Below, piece by piece: positions 38,095 through 48,480 of a stretch of DNA of 64,000 nucleotides; position 1 is the first letter of the stretch, and every line of letters starts with the position of its first letter. The notes beneath the pieces were generated by a model. That model was given only the letters and a program-made list of their open reading frames with translations, was not told the origin of the DNA and did not search any database. The DNA is from Arachis hypogaea (taxonomy: Eukaryota; Streptophyta; Magnoliopsida; Fabales; Fabaceae). The stretch covers positions 620,001-684,000 of the forward strand of contig NC_092040.1 in assembly GCF_003086295.3 (NCBI RefSeq), given 5' to 3'. The position numbers were made by a program, and so were the translations under genes.

Positions 38095-39391
38095 ACCACC
38101 TAATAATCAATAGCGTTCTATTTTAATACATGTCAATAAAATTGGAATTTTTCTACTCAAAATCATTCTATAACACAATATAAATGTCAATTATAAAACA
38201 TAAGGTTATGAAATTTGGAACAATAATTCTAACTCATGTTTTGGGATGTAATATTGTGCTAAATTCATGTTTATAATTATTGATGATATAATTTCAAAAT
38301 TTTACTGTATTCATAGCACACAAATTTCGAATCAAATTTGAGGTGCTTTATACATATTGTCATAAATAATAAATAAATAAACTTACTAGAAATATTTTTT
38401 TATATATTGAAATATTATTGTATTTCATAAGAATATGTATATAATTATTTTGTTATTATTTTAAAATTTTGATGTAAATTCTATTTTAAAATCTAATTAA
38501 TTTCCTACATTTCACCGTTAAAATTTGTTAATTATATATCATCAAATAAACAATTAGTACTTAGCTTATATATATAAAGAAAAAGTGAAAAGCGTATAGG
38601 TTTTACACATGTATAAATATCTTTGTGAAAAAAATGCCGAATGCTTAAGGATGTCAATTGCTTTTTTATTTTCTGTTTTCAAATTTTGATCTGCTCTATG
38701 TTTTTTACAGTTTTCGTGGATCCCAGTTTTTATCTCTTAAGTTGGCTTTAATAAATAACTACATTAAGAATACAGAACAAAAAAAAAATTAATCTAGTAA
38801 ATAATTACATAAAAAATAACAAAAACAAAGCTAAAAAAAAAAGCAAGAACACAGGTTAAACAAACATATTCAATTAGGTAGATAATGATTTTTTGTAAAC
38901 AATATGAATAATAAATTTTAAAATTGACCCAATAAAATAAAAAGTAAAACATACTACACTCTCAAATTACCTACATAAATCTTAATATTAGGATAATCAT
39001 CCACACATTTAATAAATTGAATATCCAATATATCCATTATTTATATTGTTTAATATTTTTATTATCTACCTAGACTTTTCCATAAATATATCAATATTAA
39101 AAATTTAAATAGAGGTAGAGACGTTATGTACATATAGAGAGCCCTAAAAACAACATTCACTCAATATGGCAAATGGAAGAGAGTCATATAAGAAAAGGAA
39201 CAGAAGCTTAAACAGAGATCTTCGCGTCTCAATAATATGTTGTGTAGTATTAATTATATGTATAATTGCAAATACAATACAACAATTTAACTAATAATTA
39301 AGAAACACATTCCACATATGTATCATATAACTCAACGCTAAAGAAACTAATAACTTGGTCACGCACAAATTAAAGCATATATAGTAGCTAG

Positions 39392-42388
39392 CTAGGACCT
39401 CTGGTTCTTAGATCCAAATCGAAGCACCATGTAAAACAAAAGCCTATATAACACAGCCCAACCTAACATGATTCCCACATTCTCCCACTTCTTATACTTC
39501 TCAGTCCCAATGTGAAGATTATTCAAGATTCCAAAACCAGTTATGTTGATGCCATTGTTGTGCCCAAAAGTAATGTTTGTCTGATACTGGTTCATTAGTA
39601 GTCCTTCATAAGGGTAAGTCATGGTGGAAATCTTGTTCATCCACCGCCAGTAAACCGGTATATCATGGCTGCTCAAGAAGTATCCACAAAATAAGAAGAA
39701 CAAGGCAGTGAAAGCAATGACTGCAGCGTAACCTAGTATATAGTTGGGAACAACGGAGCTGATGAAGACGACGAAGGAGTTGGTGGAGAGAAGCGAGACA
39801 AAGAGGACGATGAGGAAGTAGTAGAAAGGACCTCTTAGGGTTAGGGCAAACCAAACAATGGCGGCGTAAACGGAAGCTTGGAGGAGAAGAAAAGGCATGT
39901 GAGTGATTAAGCCGGCGATGGTGTAGGAAGAGGCTCTGTAGGCGTTGTGGGAGGTTTCTCTGATGAAGATGAAGCGTTCTTGGATGAAGGCGGGGACGGC
40001 GTCGTTTGAGGAGAAGAAGAAGAGGCAGACGGTGAAGATGAAGAAGCTAAGGCGGTTGGTGATTCCCTGGAGATTCTGTTTGGGGTTGTGAAACATTGTG
40101 GCCATCATGAAGCCCATGATGGTGAGTACCATGAGGCGCGACAGGAACAGTTCAGGGGTTCTTCGGATGTTGATGAAGTTGCGCCGCATCAGGATCCAGG
40201 TTTCCGAGAGGAAGGAGTTGGCGAATTTCGGACCCAACTGCTCCGGCGAGGCAGCGCCGTTTGCTGGGGTGAGGTAGTCGTTTTCATTCACAGTGTAGTC
40301 GCTGCTGTGAGGGGTTGGTGTCGCTGCCAGAATCTCGCTTGAGTATGTGTAGTACCCTGGTGAGGAACCATGCCTGTCATAACAAATGTACACTTAAATT
40401 TTATTTTGAGGAGTGTTAAGTTCACTAATTTTGTTAAATTTTGGCGTATTTAATCATTAAAAAAAATTGAATAATTTTATATTATTAGATGTAATTTTAT
40501 ACCATCAAAAATTTTATTGATAACTAATTAATGGCTAAAAATTTCAAAATCTATTGGTACTTAAATTTTTTCTTTTATTTGTATGTAAAATTAATAATTA
40601 AAAATTATTTGATAATAATTTAATTAAATTTATTGAATTATTTAAGGAAAAGTATAAGATATCAACAAATTATCTGCCAACTTCTATCAACTCTTATTTA
40701 CATTTGTATTTCATGAAAATGTATTTGTAGATGTATCTAATAATTAATATATTTTAAATACATATATAAAGAGACAAATTCAGAAAATATATCTATAAAG
40801 ACACTTCTTTTAAACACATTTATAAAAAAGACATTTTTATTAGACACATCCACAAATACACTTCCATGAAACACAATTATAAATAAGTAAGAATTGGCAG
40901 AAATTGGCAGATATACTGCCGATTATTTAATAATTTTCCGCTAATGTTGGGGAATGGTTTACCTTGCAGGATTATTTTGTGGCTTGGACTCTTTATTATT
41001 CCTGAGTCGTGAAGGAGTGAACTTGAGAAACATAGCGCTGTGGCTGGTGCTCCACGACTGCGAATTCTTGTTGTATGGACTCCTCAAACTGTGATCATAC
41101 TCATCCGCAACTCTCCTACTCACTTGAGACGTCACGGACACCTCCAACGACTTCTCCTCATACCCACGCCCATGCCATGCCCTCACGGGCGATGGCGACG
41201 GCTCCACAGACACACCCTCCTTCAACGGAGGGGGCTTCATTCCGGTACGTGCAAACTCAGCAAGCGCCTCCACTCCAACCTCACATTGATCGTATTCTTG
41301 GATGACGTCAATGAGATGTTCGATAGGGTTCTCACCCTTTGGGACCCTGCGGGACATGCGAGTCAAATGTTGTGTGACGTCATTAGGTGAGCCTTGAAAC
41401 ATGAGCTGGCCCCTGGCGAGGATGATGAGATGGTCGAGGAGCATTTGGATTCTTGAAGAGGGTTGGTGGATGGTGAGAATGACGGTGCTGCCGCTGCGTG
41501 CGATGTCGTGAACCTTTTCGATCACACTGTGTGCGCTTGTGGAGTCCAGCCCCGAGGTTGGCTCGTCTAGGAAAAGAAGAGATGGACCGTGGATGATGTC
41601 CACTCCTATTGACACCCTCCGCCGCTCTCCGCCCGAAACTCCTCTTGTTCCTTCGTCTCCTATGTACGTGTTCCTGGATGTCTGCACACAAAAAGTTAGT
41701 CACATGTAATCATGGTGTAAAACTGAGCTGCAGTTGAATTCACGATAAGTTTGATAACTAAGAGTTGTTAGACAATTTGACTGATTTGAGTAAATTTTAA
41801 TTTTTTTAAATTCAGTCAAATCAACTGTATCTAAGTTTTCACTATTAAATCATGTATTCCTTTTTAACAATTAATTAAGTTGAGTGTAATTACCGATAAG
41901 CCAAGTTGATCTATCAAGTTATCGACTCGGTGCCTTTTATCAGCAAGAGAGAGAGGCCCCAATCGAAAATCAGCAGCAAACATCAAAGTCTCATAAACAG
42001 TGAGCATAGGAAAAAGCCTATCGTCCTGCATGATATATGCAGAAGTTCTCTTGATCAAGCTTGCACTCACACTTGCACCATCCAATGAAACCCTTCCTTT
42101 CAAGCTCCCACTCTTGATCCTCCCAGCAAGTCCGTCCAAGAACGTCGACTTCCCCGCACCGCTGGGCCCCATCACCGCCGTGATGCACCCCTTCGGTGCA
42201 TAGCCAGTGATGTCGTGGAGTAAGTCCACGTCTTCACTGGACCACTTCCCCTCCACCTTCAACTTCTTGCTCACAGTGTAGGTAAGGTTCCAGAACTCCA
42301 GACCGCCGCTGAAACCCACTGTTTGTTGAGCGGTCTTGTTGCTGTTCTTTATGTCAATCACCGTTTCGGGTGGCGGAGGAGGCATCAT
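39392..42388 (-). CDS. STR2: half-size ABCG transporter STR2 (arbuscule membrane)
   Basis: Half ABCG transporter that, with STR, works in the periarbuscular membrane and is needed for arbuscule development; lipid export to the fungus is the proposed role. Exons in transcript order 42388-41894, 41681-40963, 40373-39392 join in frame to 731 residues (Medicago STR2 about 727, from memory). The nucleotide-binding domain comes first: Walker A GPSGAGKST about 74-82, signature VSGGE 180-184, Walker B LLFLDEP about 200-206, then the H-loop TIHQPSS. A polar, Ser/Pro-rich linker of roughly 120 residues follows, then a six-helix ABC2 domain with FFSSNDAVPAF and IRETSHNAYRASSY. The C terminus is GSKNQRS. 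Assigned STR2 rather than STR from the shorter linker and motifs such as DGLAGRI and GRVSLDG; other ABCG1/16-clade members are the alternative. Both introns hold MITEs. Two ATGs start the frame. Confidence 0.87.
40661..40921. repeat. MITE in STR2 intron 2
   Basis: Terminal arms of about 80 bp. Left has TTATCTGCCAACTTCTATCA and TGTATTTCATGAAAATGTAT; right has the complements of TATCTGCCAATTTCTGCCA and TGTTTCATGGAAGTGTATTT. The centre is AT-rich. Nearly half of the 589-bp intron. Limits are approximate, no target duplication found. Confidence 0.65.
41715..41843. repeat. MITE, family A copy 3, in STR2 intron 1
   Basis: Starts GGTGTAAAACTGAGCTGCAG, has AGTTTGATAACTAAGAGTTG and ends near TATCTAAGTTTTCAC, matching family A layout. 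The right arm is partly lost. It fills most of the 212-bp intron. Confidence 0.6.
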
Positions 42389-43315
42389 TCAAGATTTAGG
42401 ATTTAAGAAATGGCTCGGAAAACTGAGGGAGTGGTGTGGTGAGGAAGAATTATAAGGTGGGAAGCCGGTGGTTCCAAAGCTATGGAAATGATGTCTTCAT
42501 TGATGAATCCAATTTGGGGTCGTTTTCATCGAAAGTGGAAGAAAATGGCCTCTTTGTTTTCTTCATCGATGGTTTTGGTTTGTTATATTTGAGACATTAT
42601 ATTATTAGACATAAGTACACCTTATGAATTGTTCATATGAATCATACAAAGATGCTTCAATCAATTCCTTATTTTGTATGGACTTGTAGCTCTCACGTAA
42701 TTACCAATTTTTTGTTGGATTACTCATTCTACTATGCATAGAAATCATAGAATACCATTAATTTATCATTCATTTCTCACCATGTATTTTAATAGACTCC
42801 ATATTTTTTAATGTATACATAGTGATCAATTATTTATTCTCATATTATGTAAATTAGATATTAATTTTTATTTTTTTTAATAAATTTGACATCAAAATTT
42901 AAGTACGATAGCAATCATCGTAAATAATATTCACTAGAATAAAATTAAGTGTCCATCAAATATACTTTTGAATCTTTTTATAACAATATTAAATATTTTT
43001 TATAATAATTTTTAGTAAAAAATATTCTATTAAAATAACTATTCTTAGAGATTGTTAAAAATTGCTTACTTTTTTATAGTGAATAAATAAAGTTATACTA
43101 TCTATGTCCTATGTAAAATAACCATGATAATTGTTTCCGTGTAGATATAATAATAACAATTATTTGCACTTAACCATCAATTACTTATTATTAGTATTTT
43201 TAATGATGTAAAATTTTATTCAATAATATAAAATTATTTATTTTTTTATTGGTTAAATATTGACCAAAATTTAATAAAAATATCGAGCTCCTAAATTTTT
43301 TCTATTTTGTTTTAA

Positions 43316-43457
43316 GGTAAAAATTCAAGTGAAGTTAACTTTACGTAAAGTTGATATCTGAAAACCGTTAAATAATTTGACTGATTTGACTAAATTTTCA
43401 TCCAACAGCTATTAAATATTAACTTCATGTGAAATCGACTTCACCTAAGTTTTCACC
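43316..43457. repeat. MITE, family A copy 4
   Basis: Ends GGTAAAAATTCAAGTG and TAAGTTTTCACC, centre AATTTGACTGATTTGACTAA. Good match to the copy at 1717-1841 in length and inverted layout. Confidence 0.7.
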
Positions 43458-44190
43458 TTATTTTAAAGGAGATTAAGTTTGTCTGATCTTTTCTTCTCTA
43501 AAAGGTATATTTTGGTAAAGAAAAATAAGGAGGGTAGGTTGTATTTGCAAAAGATAGATATTTTCATGTTCAAATGAGTAAGTGTTTTAAAAGATATAAA
43601 AATTTTATGAGAATAGAATGTTAGTGAATATTTTATAGATATTAAAAATTATAAAACTAATTACACATATATGAATATATTTTTTGTTAAAATATAAAAT
43701 GCATCTTTTATAAGAATGAAATTGATGAATGCATGATATTAAAGTCAAGACTATTTAATCATTAAGTTGCTAATAATAATCATTAAATTTGTCTATTATA
43801 AAATTGGAATTAAAACAAATAAATTGAATTATAACTAATCATGATATACAGTAAAGATCCAGTTATAACATAACAGATCAGTAACTTTTTTTATTTTGTG
43901 TATAAAATTGATAACACTAGCTATATTATATTGATAAGTTATTTTATACTAGAGTGTGTGGTGACTGGTGAGATGAGTAATTTATTTGGATAATAATTAG
44001 GTTTTAGATATTTTTTTTTTAACAATTAGTTTTGTAAAGAAAAATCTCACTATAAAACCAACCATCACACTATAACAAGCCAGATATGTCTAACGCTGCA
44101 TTTTATTAAAGAGATATTCATTAATGTGAAACTATTTGAAAACTAGTTAATCATATATTACTAAGACATATAATTTCTCAATGGAAAAGT

Positions 44191-44342
44191 CTAGGGGTCA
44201 GCAGTTTTATTGAATTTTGGCCAGCACGTAACTAGCAGAAAAATGTGAGCCATTGAATAAAATCTCACACCAATCTCACACCATCAAATCATCATTAATG
44301 ACTAGTTGATGGCTAACAATCACAAAAATTGCTGACCCCTAG
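44191..44342. repeat. MITE, family B copy 2
   Basis: Starts CTAGGGGTCAGCAGTTTTAT and ends AAAATTGCTGACCCCTAG, a near-perfect terminal inverted repeat. About 90% similar by eye to 1487-1638 over the full length, same orientation. Confidence 0.8.
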
Positions 44343-44924
44343 CATTACTCTTTATCAATATCATCTACGTAGTTACGTACATTCCACGACTTATTAATAG
44401 TCTTTATATGCTTCTTCAATATTCGATCGGCACAAGAAGTTGAATATATATTTTTTGGCTTCGCTAGATTGATAACAAAAAATTTGAATAACCTAAATAA
44501 TAGACTAAAAAATTGGTCTAATAAAATTAAACAAATATTTCGCTCAAATTATTTAATTAAAAAGTTTTATTTAATAATTTAAAAATTTAGTTATATACAT
44601 ATCTAATAAATTAAACATCTAACATATTTTAATTGTATCTAATTAAATTTATTTTAATTAAATAATTGTTCATATAAAAATTAAAATAAATATCTGCATA
44701 TCTGGCTAAAGATTAAAATAATTATTTGCATACCTACTAAAATAACAAAAGAAAGCCGCATACCAAATAATAAACGACGAGTTCATATTAGACGGAAATT
44801 TCAGATAAAATCTAGCATCGTTCGTGACGACGTAGATAGAATTCGAGTGCGACAAACTCATAATGACCGTCACTAACAAAAATCACATTGACATAAACAA
44901 GGAAGTGAGGGGGTGCAAAAACAT

Positions 44925-45120
44925 CACTAAGTTGGAAGAGAACCTGATGTGACACTAAGGAGGCAATGGCGTCAAGAGTTTTGCAACGATGACCGTTGCG
45001 GGAGAGATATCGACGCCGGTAAGAAGTGCAAAATGGCGTCACTAATAGAGTTGGAGGAGAACTTGGTGCGGCGGTGTCAAGAGCTTTGCGACGACGACGA
45101 TGATGGTAGGAGAAATTGAC
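44925..45120. repeat. two imperfect copies of a ~110-bp unit
   Basis: CACTAAGTTGGAAGAGAACC at 44925 recurs as CACTAATAGAGTTGGAGGAG at 45040; GTCAAGAGTTTTGCAACGAT at 44971 recurs as GTCAAGAGCTTTGCGACGAC at 45075. The copies differ by point changes and an indel. The block is GC-richer than its surroundings and encodes no recognisable product; it may be a transposon fragment. Confidence 0.55.
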
Positions 45121-46099
45121 ATCGTTGAGAGAATAGTAGGATACAAAACATATAATATATGAATGTGTAATCATACGTAGTGGTTTAGATATTAATCTTA
45201 ATTTTTAAATTTTAAAATATGATAATAATTATTTAATTAATTAAAAATATATATTTTAATTCAAATTTATTTTCCCTTTTAAACGGTTATTATGTTGTTC
45301 ATTATATACATTACTAGTATTTTTATTCGTAATAATATTAAGAAAATATAAATTTTTTAAAATTATGATCCACTTTATTCTGATAATATAGATTATACAT
45401 AACACAAAAAATTTATAAAATTAAACTATTTTTATAAAAAAAAGTCGTAGGCTGACAAAAATCTCTGGCTAAAAAGATCAAAGTATCTGTAGATAAAAAA
45501 TTAAATAATAAAATTTTTAGTTATTATTTTTATTAATAATTAATTTTAATATTCGTTATCTAAAATTTAAAATAATTTAACGTGTATATTTTTACATTTA
45601 ATTAGGTGTTAACTGTTAAGTCTATTACACAAATATAAATAATTAATTTTTATACTTGCTATTTAAAAATAATATTTTTTCTTTCTATGTATATAAAAAT
45701 ATAATTAGATATTAGCATAAAAAAATTATACTGATAATTATAAAATTAACTCAAAATTATTTTTTTTAAAACAATTAAATCTTTATTCTAACTTTTAATT
45801 ATAACATTAGTATTCTCTCCAAATTATATGTAATAAATATTCAAAAAAGAAAAATAAAAATATAGATTAGAAAGATAAGCGGTGAAAATTTAAAACTAAA
45901 TAAAAAACTAAAAACCTATGTATATAATAAAATATAATAATAATATATTTTATTTAAATTATATTATTTTGTTAATTTTGTTTTCTGTAAAAGAGAAAGA
46001 TAGAAAAAATAGAGAATGAAAGAAAAGAAATAGAAAGATAAAGATGAAGAATGAGAGTGAAAGTGAGGATTTGTTAATTTTGGAAGAAAAAAATTTTAT

Positions 46100-46790
46100 T
46101 TTAACTGTAAAAAAATATCAGATGACATATTTTGATTTGTCAAGTTACTAATATAAAATATAAACTATATATAGAGTAAAAATAGTAGAGAGAAATAGAA
46201 AAATGGAGAGAGGTAGATGAGAGAATTTAGGAAGGGAGTTTATCAATTTTGAAAAAAAATATTTTTTCTCAATTTTAATAAAAGAGTGTCATGTGACACA
46301 TTTGATTATTAATAGAGGTATATTTCAATTTCAATTTTAATATTTTAATTTTAATTTTAATGCAATTAAAGAATGTCATGTTGCACATTTTGATTGTCAA
46401 ATTAGTAATTAGTCATTGATATTGATAATTGATAATGATATATAAAATAGATAGAGTGATTCAAAGAATGAGAAAAATAGAGAAAGGAAGAGGGAGGAGG
46501 AGATAATTCTTAAATTTTTGAGGAAAAAATTTTATTTCAATTACAATTAGGAAGTGACATATGACACATTTTTGTTGTAAAATTAGTAAGGAGGAGGGAA
46601 GAATTCTTTAATTTTAAAAGAAAAAATTTAATTTTAATTATAATAAGAGAGTGACATGTGACATATTTTAGTTGTAAAATTAATAAAAGAAAAATAAAAA
46701 TTTCTTAATTTTAGAGGAAAAAATTTAATCCTAATTACAACAAAAAAAAAGTAATACGTAACACATTTTGATGGTAAAATTAGAAATATA
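46100..46790. repeat. decayed tandem array with GTGACATGTGACACATTT core
   Basis: Variants of (A)GTGACATGTGACACATTTT followed by GTTGTAAAATTAGTAA occur near 46116, 46286, 46372, 46554, 46651 and 46751. The last three are spaced about 100 bp, with AAAAATTTAATTTTAATTA in between. Units are too diverged to be a recent satellite. Confidence 0.6.
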
Positions 46791-48480
46791 TAATAATTTT
46801 TCCTGTATTTTTCCTATATTTCCTTTTCTTCCATGCATGGACCATCCAAGCATAAGCTAGTAGCAAAAGGTGTACGGTATAAATAATTAAGTTGAGGGAG
46901 AATTATTAAGGGAATACGATGAATCTCCTTAGCTGGAATACTTTAATTTATTTAATTTCTTTTTTTTTTTTATTTCTGAAACAATGAATGGTATATCTAT
47001 TTAGGATTGCAACTTTGCTTTCTACTTTCTAGAGCTAGCTAGTAATTTTATTGTTTTGATCATGAATCAATTTTGACATTTCCTTGTTGTTCCAAGACAT
47101 GGAGGCAAAACTAATTTATTATTGTTTAAACTAACTAAAACAACCGTTTCTTTTTAAAAAATAAAATAAAATACTTAACCACAAAACACAACCTTAATTG
47201 ATATTTACTATCTTATTTTGTTTTTATTTTGTTTTTAAAAACCTACCTAGTTGGTCGTTTAGCCATTTAAAAAAACAAACAAACACGCAGTACTACATGT
47301 CATGTTTTTATTCTGAGAAAGTATAAAAAACTAACGTTTAGTTAATTAATATGAGCTAATTTTAGAGTTTAAGTTTATAAATTTAGAATTTAAAGATTAA
47401 AAATTTATAATTTATAATTTATAATTAAAAATAAATAAAAAAATTTAAAATTAGTTGATATTGACCGAAAAATATTAGCTTCTTAGCATTATTATTTTAT
47501 TATTTTATTGAAAAGTATTTTTTTCACTTTATTATTGTGTCCACTCACGCATATATTAAAGAATAATGCTATAAAATTAATACAATTTATTATTTTTTGA
47601 CAATAATTAGACAATAATATTTAAAAATATTGATTAAAAATATAGTATTAGTCTCCCAAACTAAAAATATTAAATTACTAAATAAGTAAATATAAATACT
47701 AGCACATGTAAATTAAAATTGTTGGTCTTTAAACTTTTTCCTATATCAAAATCACCATTCTCAATCCAACTAACAATTTTACAAAGAAAACTTTGCATTG
47801 GAGTAATGAACTATATTCTCAACGAATTATACGCCAAATTGCTATTTTCCCTTTAGGGACAAACTACATATGTATACGACAGCTTGATTTTCCAATTTTA
47901 TATTTTATTAAGGTGACAAAGTAAAAGTTAAAAATGAAATTAGTAACACAATTCAAAAGAAGGAAACTAATAAACCGCTAAAAAACACGGAGATACCTTC
48001 AACCTTAAAGAGAATGGAGGTACATACTATGTACTCATCAGTGCCATCACAAGGAATATGTCTTGTGGTTCTTGGCTTTTGAGAGAGAGAGAGAGAGGAT
48101 AAATTAGTAGCAATCTATAATGTGTGCAAATTAAATATTCTGTCATATTAAAAACGATGAAAGAGGAATAACCGTGACATTCATCTTGTATATGGAACTA
48201 GAAAAATACAAATTGAGAAGTAGCAATTGAAAACAAAATGAGTAGCGAAACTAATAAAAATTGTCAGAATGCAGAATTTTATTAAATGAATTGAACGTGC
48301 TTATTGATACAGTAATATAATGTGATTTTGCTGATAAATGAAATCTAATGCGGAAGCTCCCCCCGGATCAATAATAGAGCACTAGCAACAACAACAACTA
48401 ATAGTATTTAATGGCAAGAAATTGGAAACACTACTAGTGCAACTATAGCTATACATGATTCAACTCTACCCTAAAAAGTA

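Larger units (their letters stand above)
36289..39391. other. spacer and STR2 3' region
   Basis: AT-rich spacer with a family A MITE, a (TTA)n run and the 3' flank of STR2. The open frame at 37699-38103 is mostly a microsatellite translation, not a gene. Confidence 0.65.
42389..48480. other. STR2 upstream region and 6-kb repeat-bearing spacer
   Basis: First few hundred bases are the presumed STR2 promoter; no mycorrhiza CTTC-type motif was recognised by eye. The rest is AT-rich spacer with two MITEs, a GC-richer duplicated block near 45 kb and a decayed tandem array near 46.1-46.8 kb. No gene is supported. Confidence 0.6.

Noticed and set aside
37699..38103. 134-codon plus-strand frame
   Set aside because: Its last third is poly-Tyr from the TTA microsatellite and the rest shows no domain.
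40088..41390. Plus-strand open frames opposite STR2
   Set aside because: They are antisense shadows of the STR2 exons.
42389..43400. Search for mycorrhiza-type CTTC or phosphate P1BS motifs upstream of STR2
   Set aside because: No convincing match was found by eye, so no regulatory site is claimed.
44812..45174. 120-codon minus-strand frame
   Set aside because: It covers the duplicated GACG-rich block and shows no recognisable product.
46100..46790. Repeat array considered as a CRISPR
   Set aside because: The units are degenerate, spacing is irregular, and this is a plant nuclear sequence with introns.
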